64,000 nucleotides of DNA, from assembly GCA_048013815.1 (NCBI GenBank), contig CM106586.1, forward strand, positions 248,001 through 312,000. Direction: 5' to 3'. Position 1 is the first letter of the stretch; every line of letters begins with the position of its first letter. This DNA comes from Setoptus koraiensis (taxonomy: Eukaryota; Arthropoda). This document shows positions 53,650 through 64,000 of this stretch, one piece after another. The notes beneath the pieces are model-generated. The model had not been told where the DNA came from, did no database searches, and worked only from the letters and a program-made list of their open reading frames with translations. Both the position numbers and the translations under genes were made by a program.

Positions 53650-55020
53650 GTAATGGCTTAGTGAACATGTCAGCCAATTGATTTTCTGTGCCAATATATT
53701 CAATTTTGATATCTTCCATCTTCTTTGACTCAATGATGAATTTATATTTTATGTCTATATGTTTGATTTTTGTGCTTATGATCTGATTATCGATGATCTT
53801 TATTGCTGCTTGGTTGTCAATGAATATGTTTGCTGACTGAATTGGATTCTTCAATTCAGTTAATATTTGCTTCAACCAAATTGTCTCTTTTATCGAATGA
53901 CAAGCAGCCACTAGTTCTGATTCAGTTGTCGACAAGGATACTGTAGGTTGGCGTTGACTCTTCCATATAATAGGAGAGTCATTTATCAGACATATTATAC
54001 CAGACGTGGATTTCCTGCTTTCATCATTAGCATAGTCTGCGTCTGAGTAAGTATTTATTGTCAAGGCGTTTATGTTTCTTGAGACTCCTTTTTTATATGT
54101 GATGCCCAATTTAGATGTTCCCTTTAAGTAGCGAAATACTCGCTTGACAGCGACCCAATGTGCATGAGTATGGCAGTGATTAGCTCGACTCAAATATCCT
54201 ACGACAAAAGCCAAATCAGGACGAGTTGCGATCATTGTATACATGAGAGCTCCCACTGCTTCACGGTATGGAACTTTTTCATCAGCGACAGCGTCTTCTT
54301 TGATTTCTATGTACTCACTAATTGGAGTTGCGATACTGTTGCACCCAGACATTCCAAATCTGCTGATGATCTTATTTATGAAGTTTTCTTGCGAAAGAGT
54401 GATCTTGTCATTGCTAATATTTATGTCAAGGCCTAAAAAATAAGTTGCACTCAGCACACGAACTTCAAACTCTTTCTCAAGCTCCATTTGTATCTTCTTC
54501 AAACTTGAGACGCTTGTCGAAGCTAGTAGTATATCATCTACATAGACTGCGATGATTGTGAAGTTCGTGTCTGATCTCTCAAAAAACACACAAGGATCAT
54601 TTTTTTAGTTTAGTCAATTTGTTACTGACTAGAAACCTTGTGAATCTGTCATTCCATTGTTTCGGTGCTTGCTTGAGCCCATAAAGGCTCTTTTTCAACA
54701 AATAAACATCGTTTGGTTTACCAACATGAAACCCTTCTGCTTGTTCCATGTATATGGTTTCTTCTAACTCTCCATACAAAAAAGCAGTTTTTACATCATA
54801 CTGCTTGAGAAACATATTGTAATTTGCAATTAATGTGAACAGCAGGCGGATCGTTTCAATTTTTACTACGGGCGCATATGTTTCTAGATAGTCAATGCCG
54901 TATACTTGAGTGTACCCTTTCGCAACTAGACGCGCCTTGTAGCGCTCTACTTCACCACTTGATGTCTTTTTGACCTTGTAGATCCAGCGACATTTCACTG
55001 CTTTCTGAGATGTTGGTCGA
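53650..55020 (-). pseudogene. pol: Copia reverse transcriptase and RNase H region
   Basis: KCRWIYKVKK, RLVAKGYTQ, VKTAFLYGELEE, SLYGLKQAP and YVDDILL are copia-type reverse transcriptase motifs. RNase H follows with YSDADYANDESRKSTSG, TESELVA, IDNQAA and ADMFTKPL. These precede the envelope domain on the same strand. Confidence 0.9.
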
Positions 55021-55599
55021 CTAACGATGGTCCACACATTGTTTTTATGTAGTGATGACATTTCTTCCTTCATTGCAGTGATCCATTCTGCTCTATTTGA
55101 ACTACTCATGGCACCATCGTATGTAGATGGCTCATTTTCTAGCGTCATTGCCTCATATGCGGCATGTGCACAGTAAGCTCTGCCACTATACGGTAATGAC
55201 AGAGACTCTGATGGTCCTTGGCTGCGTAACTGCATGGATCGTGGCTGATTCGTGGTATTTTCAGCTTCTTGATTTGGAGCCACTGTTTCGATTGAGCTAC
55301 TAAATGATTCATTTGATTCATGTTCGATTTGCTCTAACGAAGACGAATCCAGATTACTATTGAGGCATGAAGTATCGTCGAGTGGTACTGTAGCCACTTC
55401 GCTGTCATTGCCAAGAGTTTGGTCTTCAGAGTTAGTTGACGATGAAACTTCTTCTTCTATGAATATAACGTCTCTTGATGTTTTGATTGACTTCGAGTGA
55501 GGAAAGTAAATTCTATACGTATTATATCTATCAGTGTAACCAACCAAGATCCCAGGTTCCGACCTTGGCTCCCACGCCTTCAAAGACTGATCTGCAATT

Positions 55600-56320
55600 T
55601 TAAGATAAGCTCGACATCCATAGACTCGCAAATTAGTAACGCTAGGTTTCTGACCATGGAATAATTCATAAGGCGTAACTGACGGATTTCTTGAAGAAAT
55701 CGAACGATTGAGCAAATACACTGCTGTGTTACAGGCTTCTGCCCACAGAAATTGTGGCAACTTTGCACCAATAAGCATAGTTCTGGCTAATTCTTTTACA
55801 CTACGGTTCTCTCTTTCGACTTTACCATTTTGCTCAGGTAAATATGGTGCTGAATATGTCTTATGAATACCTTTTTCATTTAAATATTCGATGAAATTAC
55901 CATTTTCAAACTCTGTACCATGGTCACTATGAAGACATGTGACTTTCTTAGATGAGTACTCGATTTCTGCTACTACCTCTTTAAATACAGATAGCACTTC
56001 TTTCTTGCTTCTGATGAATTTAATGAATCGATAATTTGTATATTCATCAACTAGGAGGACGAAGTAATTGGCTTTTCCTAGAGACTCAACGGACATAGGG
56101 CCACATGTATCTGCATGCAGTTTTCCAAAGCTTTTTGCGCGATCATGGAAGGACTGTTTGTAGCTGACCTTATGATGTTTTCCGATGATACACGTTTCAC
56201 AAGTATTGTTTTCTTTTCCACTGAGGCTTAGTCCTACTACGACATCATTACTTGCCATTTTCGAAAGTCGTTCTTTATTTATATGTCCAAATCTCGAGTG
56301 CCAAGTGGACATACTAACAG
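55600..56320 (-). pseudogene. Copia integrase region
   Basis: The GAG-pre-integrase segment has WHSRFGHINKERLSKM and CETCIIGKHHKVSY. The catalytic core has HADTCGPMSVESLG, LHSDHGTEFENG and EQNGKVERENRS, giving D, D, E. Followed by SVTPYELFHGQKPSVTNLRVYGCRAY, the usual copia integrase continuation. Confidence 0.92.
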
Positions 56321-56659
56321 AAATATTAGCTTCTCCTTTGATTATTTTCAAATTCAGACGATAGAGATTTTGGTGCATATCACCGGTTACAACCTCTATG
56401 TTATTTTTGTAAATGTAGCATCTTTTTCCTTCGAATATCGTTTTACTACCATGTTCATTGGTATAAGGAACTGAAAACAAATTTGCTCCCAATTCTGGCA
56501 CATGAAGAACGCGCTCCAAGACGAATTTCATAGATGGATTATCGGATCGTTCACATTTTATGCTACCGACCCCAATTGCTGAGATGATTCTGTTTCCACC
56601 GACTGTGACTTGGATTGGTTCGTTTAATGACTCGTATGTACTGAAGTATGTTTTCTCAC

Positions 56660-57593
56660 ATGACATGTGTTCTGTGGCACCACTATCAATGATGAAATCA
56701 GTGCCCGAATTTGTGAAGTTTGCCACTGCAATTAATGCGATTGAGTCATTGCTTTGATTCGTTGAAGATTGTGAATTGTTCTTTTTGCTTTCATTATAGA
56801 TTCGTTTTCTACACTCTGAAATCCAGTGCCCTTTCTTTTTACAATAATTGCACGGAAAACGAGATTTTTTGTTGTTATTTGCAGGCGAATTGCTCTCATT
56901 CTTTGATTGTTTTGGTGGATTCGAATGATGGTTCTTATTATCTTGCTGATGGCTTCGTCTAAAATTCGATGCTTGTTTCGAAGTCGACGCTGTTAGAGCT
57001 TCAGATTTTGAATTTTTGTTCGATCGATTCATTTCAAAGAGTGACTCTTCAAGGAGCAGCCTCGGACTTAATTCATTCATTGTTCGTAGAATTTTCTGAT
57101 CATTGTGCCAACCTGAGATGAAGTTTCTGTACGTGTCACCAAGAGTGTTGACAATTCTTGAGACCATGATTCTCTCATTCATTGGCTCTCCGAGACTTTT
57201 CAATTTGTTGCATAACAATTCAACTTTCGAGATATGTGTAGACATGTCGTCTTTTTCTGATTTTTTGTATGAATATAACTGCTCTCGGAGCATATCTAAT
57301 TGACACTCGCTGTTTTGGTCATAATAACTTTCTAATCGTCTCCAGCATTCAAATGAGGTTCTGCAAGTTGAAACTTTGTCCACCAGATTGAAATCGATGG
57401 ACGTTAATAAAAGGCCGAGTACTTTTGCGTCTACTTCGTCGTAGGCAGCTTTTCTAGCTTGATCGAGACCCGATCCATCGGTTTCGAGTACTAGATACCA
57501 ATTTCTGGCCTTTAGGACGGCATAGACGATAGTTTTCCATGTTGCGAACTTTTCACCCTTAAACACGGGTACCTTTACTTTTGATTCGGCCAT
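56660..57593 (-). pseudogene. gag: Copia gag with CCHC knuckle and protease
   Basis: Starts MAESKVKVPVFKGEKFATWK, typical of copia-type gag (UBN2-like). CWRRLESYYDQNS and LLCNKLKSLGEPM follow. One CCHC knuckle, CNYCKKKGHWISEC (about residues 248-261), sits in a basic Asn/Ser-rich stretch. The aspartic protease motif IIDSGATEHM lies at about 301-310. The ATG lies eight bases after the primer-binding site. Confidence 0.9.
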
Positions 57594-57734
57594 AGCGTGT
57601 CAGGACCCATAACCTTTTAGTATTTTAATAATAGTTGTTTATTTAATGATTACATAGTCACACTACTGATACAATAGTTACAAACAATATAAATGTAATA
57701 AATGATATCTATGATGTTTATTTTATGGATTCAC

Positions 57735-58240
57735 AAACGATACTGACTCGGATTGGCAGTGCTGCCCCCTTATATAGGGGAAGGTGCAGCACTGCCAAGG
57801 GCAGACCCTAGGTGGGTCGCAGGCTCCACTGCAGCTCCTCTATTGAGGAGTAGAGGCTGTAGTGGAGCCTGTTACAAGCGTTTGGGGGACTCTACAGAGT
57901 GACTTTAAGGCCACTCCGTGGAGTCTTCATTATAGTCGATTAGCTGTTGTTGCTTGTTGTTGCTGCTGCTGCTGCTACAGCTGCCTTTAGTGTGAGGAGG
58001 CCGCGCGTGAGGAGAGGAGAGACTGAGGATTGGCCTTAGTCTCTACTGGCTGTAGCAGTCGATGCCTTGTGAAAGGCTCCACTACAGATCCCACTCTTAA
58101 AGAATGGATCTGTAGTGGAGCCTGCGACCCCTCCTGGGTCTGCCCTTGGCAGTGCATTGCCGACCCCTATATAAAGGGCTGCACTGCCAAGGGCTAGTCA
58201 GTCTTGTATCAGAAAGCAACAAATAAACAATTTTCATTAC
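57735..58240. promoter_or_regulatory. Head-to-head inverted repeat with two divergent TATA boxes
   Basis: The arms at about 57735-57895 and 58070-58235 are inverted copies. Each has GGCTCCACT, GGCAGTGC and a TATA box: CCCCTATATAAGG on minus at about 57780-57768 and CCCCTATATAAAGG on plus at about 58164-58177. The spacer carries GCTGCTGCTG. The left promoter points to the copia gag, the right one to the gag-only unit at 58711. They may be two LTR copies in inverse orientation. Confidence 0.65.
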
Positions 58241-58710
58241 ATTCAACCAGTAGGATAAAGATCCGCGCGATTATTCACAAGCACACACCTCGCGCCTAGA
58301 GCGCACACAAACACATTGTACACAAGCACATTGCTCACAAGCACACAGCACGTGAGTCAACACAAACACAGTACACAAACACCAAAAGTCACACAAGCAC
58401 ACGGTGCACACAGCACACAAATGTTAGTACAATAACACCCGACAGAGGGCCAAAACAATCACAATCAACGCAAATCAAGTGCGTCAACCCATATAAAGGG
58501 CGAGCAGATTGCAAGACAAATGCACACAGTCGCCCATCAATAGAAGATCAATACAGCAAAGTCCACTCAAATCAGACTCTATCATTACAGAACCACTGTA
58601 ACAGCTAGGAGTCTAGTCAAATCAACAAGTTCTATCATTGCAATAGTAGTGCTATTGCAACATCCAGGAACATCAAACCCACAGCAAACCAGCACCCTTC
58701 AAGTTCAATC

Positions 58711-59403
58711 ATGGCACGAAGAAGGAACAGTCGACGCGAAAGCCCAAGTGCTTCGCCAGCAATTGGTAACAATGAGGAGCCAACTCCTCCAATCACTACT
58801 CACCACCGAATGGCATCGCCGGTACGGGCCAATCCATACCAGCAACATCCGCTCTCAAACAGCAAGGGTATGGTCCATTACAATGGACTCGACAAGCCCG
58901 TGAGTGCAAGAGCCTGGATGCACATGTTCGAGCGTCATGCTAGACGCCTCCACTGTGAGGACGAAGACAAGATGCTCTACGTCGACTGCTTCTTGGATGG
59001 TGACGCTATAACCTGGTATAGTCACGAATGTGAACGCTTCGAAAACATGGAGTGGGAGGACTTCAAAGAAGAGTTCTACCAACGCTTTGACAGCAGCATC
59101 TCCGAACCGTTCACACAGTTCGTCGATTTCCGGTTCACCAAGGAGATGACTGTCAAGCACTACTATGAGGAAATGAAACGGCTAAGCGGCCCAATTGGTT
59201 TGAAGACCTGCTTCCTCATAGAAGCACTCACTCGCGGACTACCAATGAGTTACCGGATGCAACTCAAGTCCGCAAGACCAACCACAACTGGTCAGTGGTT
59301 GGACTTTGCGCAATCTCTAGAACGCGAGTTCCAGAAACAGCAAGTCCGGAAGGTATCTACAGGGTACTCTTCACCAGCGCATTGCCTACGGCGCAATCGA
59401 TAA
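58711..59403 (+). pseudogene. gag: Gypsy-type gag, stand-alone
   Basis: 230 residues starting MARRRNSRRESPS. The retrotransposon gag domain runs at about residues 45-165 (ARAWMHMFERHARR, DGDAITWYSHECERF, WEDFKEEFYQRF). No zinc knuckle, protease or polymerase follows. At 59428 a TATAAATA box and LTR-like sequence begin instead. It could be a gag-only non-autonomous element or an internal deletion. The frame itself is open throughout. A TATA box (CATATAAAGG, about 58491) lies 220 bases upstream. Confidence 0.75.
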
Positions 59404-60190
59404 TCGATCGATCGAGCGCTCAACTAGTATAAATACAGCCGCCATCTGCCAGTTACAATCAGTCGACAATTGGTATCCAAACTGGTAACAATATACAAAT
59501 TGTCAACTACAATAAGGTTAGTATACAAATTGATTCTCACTCAACCCATATATTTTCCAACTCATACTAATTAATTTTTAGCGCTTAATTTTAATTAAGC
59601 GCTAATGATGTAGTGATGTTGGATCCTAAATGGAGGTGGCAATCCACACACAAGCCTACAATTTTGAGTCACGCCCCCTCCTTAGCACACAGTAAGCTAC
59701 AGCCTGAATGAGACTTAAGTCGCTCCACCTCCTCAGCACACAGTAGGCTACAGCTTGATTAAGACTTAAGTCACTCCACCTCCCCAGCACACAGTGAGCT
59801 ACACACTTGTTTGATGCTTAAGTCACTCCACCTCCTCAGCACACAGTAAGCTACAGCTTGATTGAGACTTAAGTCACTACGCTCCCTAATACACAGTGAG
59901 CTAAAGGCATGATCTCAATCTGAATCTGCCACCTCATCATCACATTCTAGCTGTCAAAATTTGTTTACATGTTGTTGCTTCACAGTCTCGTGTGTAGATA
60001 GCTGGCTCTGCAGGCTGTTCACTTATTGATGAATTTCTACATTAAGTGTGTAGATACCTGGCTCGTTTACTTGTTTACAAATTGTTGATTACAAGTCTCG
60101 TGTGCAGATAGTTGGATCTTCAGCTTGTTTAATATTATCGGTTTTCATTAGCGCTTAGATTTAATTAAGCGACTACGTGACTATGTAATC
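59404..60190. repeat. AGCACACAG minisatellite between two AGCGCTTAATTTT ends
   Basis: 59571-59625 is an end module (AGCGCTTAATTTTAATTAAG, GGATCC). 59640-59905 holds about five units of roughly 60 bp with 'cacctcctcagcacacagta' and 'ctacagcttgattgagacttaag'. 59940-60145 has paired 'tgtgtagatagctggctc' units. 60148-60190 is a second end. No gene. Confidence 0.7.
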
Positions 60191-60600
60191 CTATGGAGGT
60201 GTAACTTAGTCAAATTTTTGAGAATCCTGAAATTCTGCTAAACATTACACATGTGTTCCTATGGAGATTCGACTTGGTCTATTATTGCTTCACTCGAAAT
60301 TATTTCGTATGCAATCCTATGGAGATTCGACTCAGTCAAATTCTTGAAGAGCTCGGTGGTGACAATTCGAACTTCGAAATTCAAAATTGAAAATTCTTAT
60401 TTCTGATTACAGTTTCAGCTGCTCGTTCAAAGTTCGATGGTCAGAGTTCGATGGTCGGGGTTCGGTGGTCACAATTCGGACTTAAGAATTCGAAATTGAA
60501 AATTCGAATTTCCGATTAGAGTTTCAGGTGCTCGTTCAGTGTTCGATGGTCGAAGTTCGAACTTCGACTAGTCCAACCTCTGCCCGCTCGAAGACGATCA
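60191..60600. repeat. TTCGAA-rich minisatellite and TATGGAGRTTCGACT units
   Basis: Three 'cctatggagattcgactyagtc'-like units (60188-60350), followed by a short TTCGAA array (60355-60570), in the same order as 41560-42320. Confidence 0.75.
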
Positions 60601-61079
60601 TCCTTTATTTAGTTTCATTTTACTTTAGATCTTCACAAGTCTCACGACGTAAAAAATTGGAGTGCACCAGCCAGAGAATCGGTACAGTGGATTCTTAAGG
60701 GCTACCCCCATGCTGCCTGAAATTGCGCCACTGATAAATGGACAACGGATTCGTGGTTCGAGTTCTGCAATGGGACTAAAGATCATTTGTTGGTTGAGCA
60801 CGAAGAAGGTGACTTCAATGATGAGGAATGTCGAAGCACCTTAGTCCAATTCGATCAATGGTTGATCGGTCGCCTCGGCATCAGGATTGCAGCCTTTGTG
60901 ATTCAGAACAAGAAGCCGTTGGCTTTATGTAAATTAGATTTGCTGTCGCCTGCGTCGCCTTTATTTCTCAAATAAAATGCTCTGCATCTCAACTTGTTAA
61001 ATACCGACTGTCTCTCAATTATCTTCACTTCGTTGGTTTGGAGAATATCGTTCGGAAGACTGTATCAAGTAACGACGAA
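60601..61079 (+). other. No recognised gene; two short overlapping frames
   Basis: Frames at 60662-60844 and 60787-60975 read as low-similarity fragments (for example EGDFNDEECRSTLVQFDQWL) that may be parts of one broken gene. I recognise no family. Confidence 0.25.
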
Positions 61080-61333
61080 TTTAATCCTCCCTCTGCTAAA
61101 GTATCTGAACATCACACATGTTAACCTTATAAGGATTTAAGTCTCTCGATTCCTGTGTTAAAGTATCTAAACATTACAGATGCTAACCCTATGTGAAATT
61201 GTATGTCTCAATTCCCGTGCTGAAGTATCTAAACATTACACATGTTAACCCTATGAGGATTTGAGTCTCTCAATTCCCGTGTTAGAGTATCTAAACATTG
61301 TTAGCTCTATGGAGATTTGAAATTTGAAATTTT
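61080..61333. repeat. 62-bp minisatellite, inverse orientation
   Basis: About four units reading 'gtatctaaacattacacatgttaaccctatg', 'gagtctctcaattcccgtgtt', the complement of the arrays at 11.1 and 17.4 kb. Confidence 0.85.
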
Positions 61334-62215
61334 GGGGTGTTCTTGCGATCAGGTCCCAGCGCCGATCATCATGAAACTTGACACACAGGGGCCCGCGAGG
61401 GGTCCCCACATCATGAATTGAGTAGTCCGAAAGTGCGGAAACTTCCGGTTCCGGAGATGCAAAAATATTGAGATAGAGCTTCGAAACTTCAGAATCAGAT
61501 GGTAAAGATACCTAGCGGGGCATGATGTGATCTAAAATTAAACCGCTTTAACTTCCGGTTCATAAGATATAGAGGTTTCAGCCGAAATTTTGGGGTGTGG
61601 CCGGGCCCTGTGCGGTTGCGGTCAGCTGACCCATCCTGTGCCTCGTGCGCGCTGCACCCTGTATCAACGTCTGTTTCGGTCATTTAATCCCTTGTTTCTT
61701 ATTCTCTGTTGGTTGTTTCGTCCACTCTTCCCGCCTGCAGCTGTGCTTGGATTGCAGTCGTGTGAGCGGAGGGTAGAGGGCGCAGCCCGATACCCGAAGC
61801 GCTCATCAGCCCTACCCGAAGGGTTCCCGTCGCACGCAGTCGTCGCGTGAGCGACGACGGAGATGTGACGGCTTCCAGAATACGAGGCCGCAGGCCGACT
61901 TCTAAGAACAATTGCAGGCTCATCCCCGAGTATAGCGAAGCATGAATTCGTCAACTTCCGGTCTCTCAACTCTTGAGATATCGCTATAACTAGAGAACCG
62001 GAAGTGGTGAAGTGCTGAAAGTTATGTCATCCTGCTAATCGTCATCTAGAACGTCAGTCTGGTGGGTTTCAACTCTCTCGTAGCAACTTCAGGTAGAACA
62101 GGAACCGGAAGTTTCCGCACTTCCGGACCACTTTTTCTAATGGTTTTGGGTCAAGATGAACCTGCACCGGAAGTTTCATCATGACCGGCGCTAGGACCTA
62201 ATCGCTACAACAACC
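61334..62215 (-). mobile_element. TIR element with core 1 inverted
   Basis: Left end GGGGTGTTCTTGCGATCAGG, core 1 inverted at about 61750-61905, right end CCTAATCGCTACAACAACC. Close to 10163-11024 in its right half. No 8-bp duplication recognised. Confidence 0.82.
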
Positions 62216-62521
62216 TAAATGAAAAATTGAAAGTGACTGTTCGCCTCTATGTCGAAATGATGAGTGTGAATTTAAAACATGCGCTCGCTTTTTGGTCCCA
62301 ATTTTTCGCATTTGGCTGAACTTTACTATGTGCGCATTCTCCCGTGTATTTGAGGCTAAGCATTGTGAGTTGTAAGTGTAAAGTAAAAGTCTGTTTACTT
62401 ACTATGTTACACGACTTTATATAGCTTTGGTGCACCCTGGACATACAGGGTGTTACATTGTATGCCATGCGCATAACAGCGCACATCTCCCTCCTTCGTT
62501 TGAAGATCGTCCCGATCTTGT
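62216..62521. other. No gene recognised
   Basis: Mixed sequence. It contains 'acatacagggtgttacattgtatg' near 62450, which resembles a mariner-type end but has no partner. Confidence 0.35.
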
Positions 62522-62947
62522 TCAGCCACTCAACTTTTCCCTGACTGAGGTCCTGTTGTTTAGGTTTTCTACGGTTTGCTGCATCTCCTTCAATTGGTCC
62601 TTAACCACTGTCATAGGATTATATTCATTAAATTTTTGAATGTTTTGATCATTCAAAATTGGAATATGCTCTATGATTGGTATACATTGGCAGTTTAGGG
62701 TTCTCTTGGCTAGGGCACAGGCTAGGGTTGTTAAATAGTTTACATCGCCTAATATGTAATGTTTGTTTTCTTTGCACAATGACTCAATCATTGCCTTCAA
62801 CAGCTCTATTTCTTCCTGGGCCTCTTTCATCGTCCGGGCCGTCCCTTCAATAGATAGAATATCAGTGCTCTTCGCTTCTGATATTACCGAAAGTATTGTA
62901 ACCATCAACAGAATGTTCGCTATTGCGTTTAATCTTCGGAAACGCAA
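62522..62947 (-). other. Secreted-like coiled-coil frame, truncated, unrecognised
   Basis: A minus-strand frame of about 140 residues. A hydrophobic N-terminal stretch (IANILLMVTILSVISEAKS) resembles a signal peptide. Then come a heptad-like EAQEEIELLKAMIESLCKEN, a Cys pair CQC, and a second helical part KDQLKEMQQTVENLNN before the stop. No ATG precedes the hydrophobic part; the frame abuts a TIR-element end stub at about 62980 (GGGGTGTTCTTTCGAATAGG). It might be an envelope-like N-terminal piece; I cannot assign it. Confidence 0.35.
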
Positions 62948-62999
62948 GGGTTGGCGAACGGTCAGGCTATTTGGGGTGTTGGGGTGTTCTTTCGAATAG

Positions 63000-63228
63000 G
63001 TCTGATGGAGTTGTATACTAAGTTAATTGATTTGATACAATGCTCAGTGTTCTTGAATTACATAAGTGTTTTTATAGTCTAGTGAAAATGATAAGAATGT
63101 TCCCTGACCCAGATAGACTATTAATAGAAAAGTTGTTATAGCTGACTAAATATAACAAGTAATACTGATCTTATCAGCATCAAGAGCGCTTAATTTTGTG
63201 AGTTGATAATTTGCAGATGTCAAAATTT
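63000..63228. repeat. Mixed sequence with hairpin end module
   Basis: 63158-63198 reads AACAAGTAATACTGATCTTATCAGCATC then AGAGCGCTTAATTTT, the same hairpin end as at 10028-10065. Otherwise nothing recognised. Confidence 0.6.
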
Positions 63229-64000
63229 GGTTGTTCTAGCGATTAGGTCCCAGCACCGATGATCTAATGGTTTTGGGTCATGATGAAACCTCCGGTGGAG
63301 GTTCATCTTGACCCAAAACCATTAGAAAAAGTGGTCCGGAAGTGCGGAAACTTCCGGATCCGGTTTGACCTAAAGTTGCTTCTAGAGAGTTGAAACCCAC
63401 CAGACTGACGTTCTAGATGACGATTAACAGGATGACTTAACTTTCAGCACTTCACCTCTTCCGGATCTCTAGTTATAGCGATATCTCAAGAGTTGAGAGA
63501 CCGGAAGTTGACGAATTCATGCTTCGCTACAATCAGGGATGAGCCTGCAATTGTTCTTAGAATTCGGCCTGCGGCCTCGTATTCTGGAGGCCGTCACATC
63601 TCCGTCGTGGCACTCGCGACGACAGCGTGCGCCGGGGCCCCGTCGGGTAGGGGTGTTGAGCGCGTCGGGTATCGGGCTGCCCTCTACCCTCCGCTCACAT
63701 GACTGCAATCCACCCACAAATGAAGGGGCGAATAAAAAATAAGGATGAGACAAGTAGGAACAACTGAATTACATGCTAATACATGGTGTTGCGCAGTCTG
63801 TGCACAGTATGGGCCCGCTTGCCGCAACCGCACAGGCCCGGCCGCACCTCTAATTTCAGTTGAACCTTGATATCTAGCAAACCGGAAGTGATACCGGATT
63901 GATTTAGATTCCATCCTGCTCCGCTGAAGGTCATCTACCTGATTCTCAATGTTCAGAGCTCTAGCTTTAACTTCATGTAAAACCGGAACCAGAAGTTTCC
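63229..64000 (+). mobile_element. TIR element with core 1, cut by window edge
   Basis: Left end GGTTGTTCTAGCGATTAGG. A short extra inverted piece follows at about 63260-63310 (TAATGGTTTTGGGTCATGATG, then its inverse), then the left arm. Core 1 at about 63565-63715 carries several substitutions not seen in other copies. The right arm runs off the window. Confidence 0.8.

Larger units (their letters stand above)
50988..57614 (-). mobile_element. Ty1/copia element with a downstream envelope domain, nearly whole
   Basis: On the minus strand: primer-binding site GGTTATGGGTCCTG (57614-57601), of the kind complementary to the anticodon region of initiator tRNA-Met, as used by copia. Then gag, protease, integrase, reverse transcriptase, RNase H and envelope. 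Coding regions are largely open with about one break in the polymerase plus the TIR-element insertion 51198-52053. No convincing LTR pair was found; 50988-51136 (TGTTG..) is a weak right-LTR candidate. Fairly young by its preservation. Confidence 0.88.

Noticed and set aside
62216-62521. Mariner-type end at about 62450 (ACAGGGTGTTACATTG)
   Set aside because: No inverse partner or transposase nearby; a single short match is weak.

Overview
The window is eukaryotic, repeat-rich DNA, most likely from an invertebrate animal. It contains a canonical GT-AG intron in a mariner-type gene, Ty3/gypsy elements of the errantivirus type (integrase followed by a furin-cleavable envelope), Ty1/copia elements, LINE, Merlin-like and FLYWCH/Mutator-like fragments, and many short-period satellites. 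I cannot name the species. No convincing host gene was found and no rRNA; one degenerate tRNA-like sequence is present. Two runs of exactly 500 N (27047-27546 and 43471-43970) are assembly gaps.

The dominant component, about 20 copies or pieces, is a superfamily of 0.8-1.05 kb non-autonomous elements with long imperfect terminal inverted repeats (outermost GG(G/T)TGTT.., then CGATTAG or CGAATAG). They carry many CCGGAAGT/ACTTCCGG motifs and one of two GC-rich, hairpin-forming cores. Six or seven copies are flanked by readable 8-bp target-site duplications, so their boundaries are firm. They nest in each other and in LTR elements. A second group consists of AT-rich mosaics bounded by two recurring ends (AGCGCTTAATTTT with either a TTAATTAA/CACGTG module or an ATACTGAT..ATCAGTAT hairpin) and filled with minisatellites (62 bp, about 130 bp, and others). 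A 157-bp satellite is split by a young LTR element.

Layout: 1-13 kb is TIR elements, mosaics and one solo LTR. 13-17 kb is a fossil copia element that carries an envelope and is split by a mariner-type transposon. 18-23 kb is a gypsy fossil. 23-27 kb is a Merlin-like fragment followed by an intact, spliced mariner-type transposase. 28-34 kb is TIR elements, envelope remnants and a tRNA-like sequence. 34-41 kb is the 157-bp satellite with its LTR insertion. 42-49 kb is a gypsy element with envelope, holding a TIR element that itself holds a solo LTR. 49-52 kb is FLYWCH and LINE fragments and a TIR element. 52-58 kb is a nearly whole copia element with an envelope domain fused downstream of RNase H. 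57.7-58.3 kb is a head-to-head pair of TATA promoters, followed by a gag-only unit and then more repeats to 64 kb.

The two most unusual systems are: (1) copia-type retroelements carrying a class I-like envelope homologous to that of the neighbouring gypsy element, seen in two copies with the same gene order; and (2) two related mariner-type transposases (DD42D spacing) that both begin with a textbook N-terminal signal peptide, one with its start codon on a separate exon.
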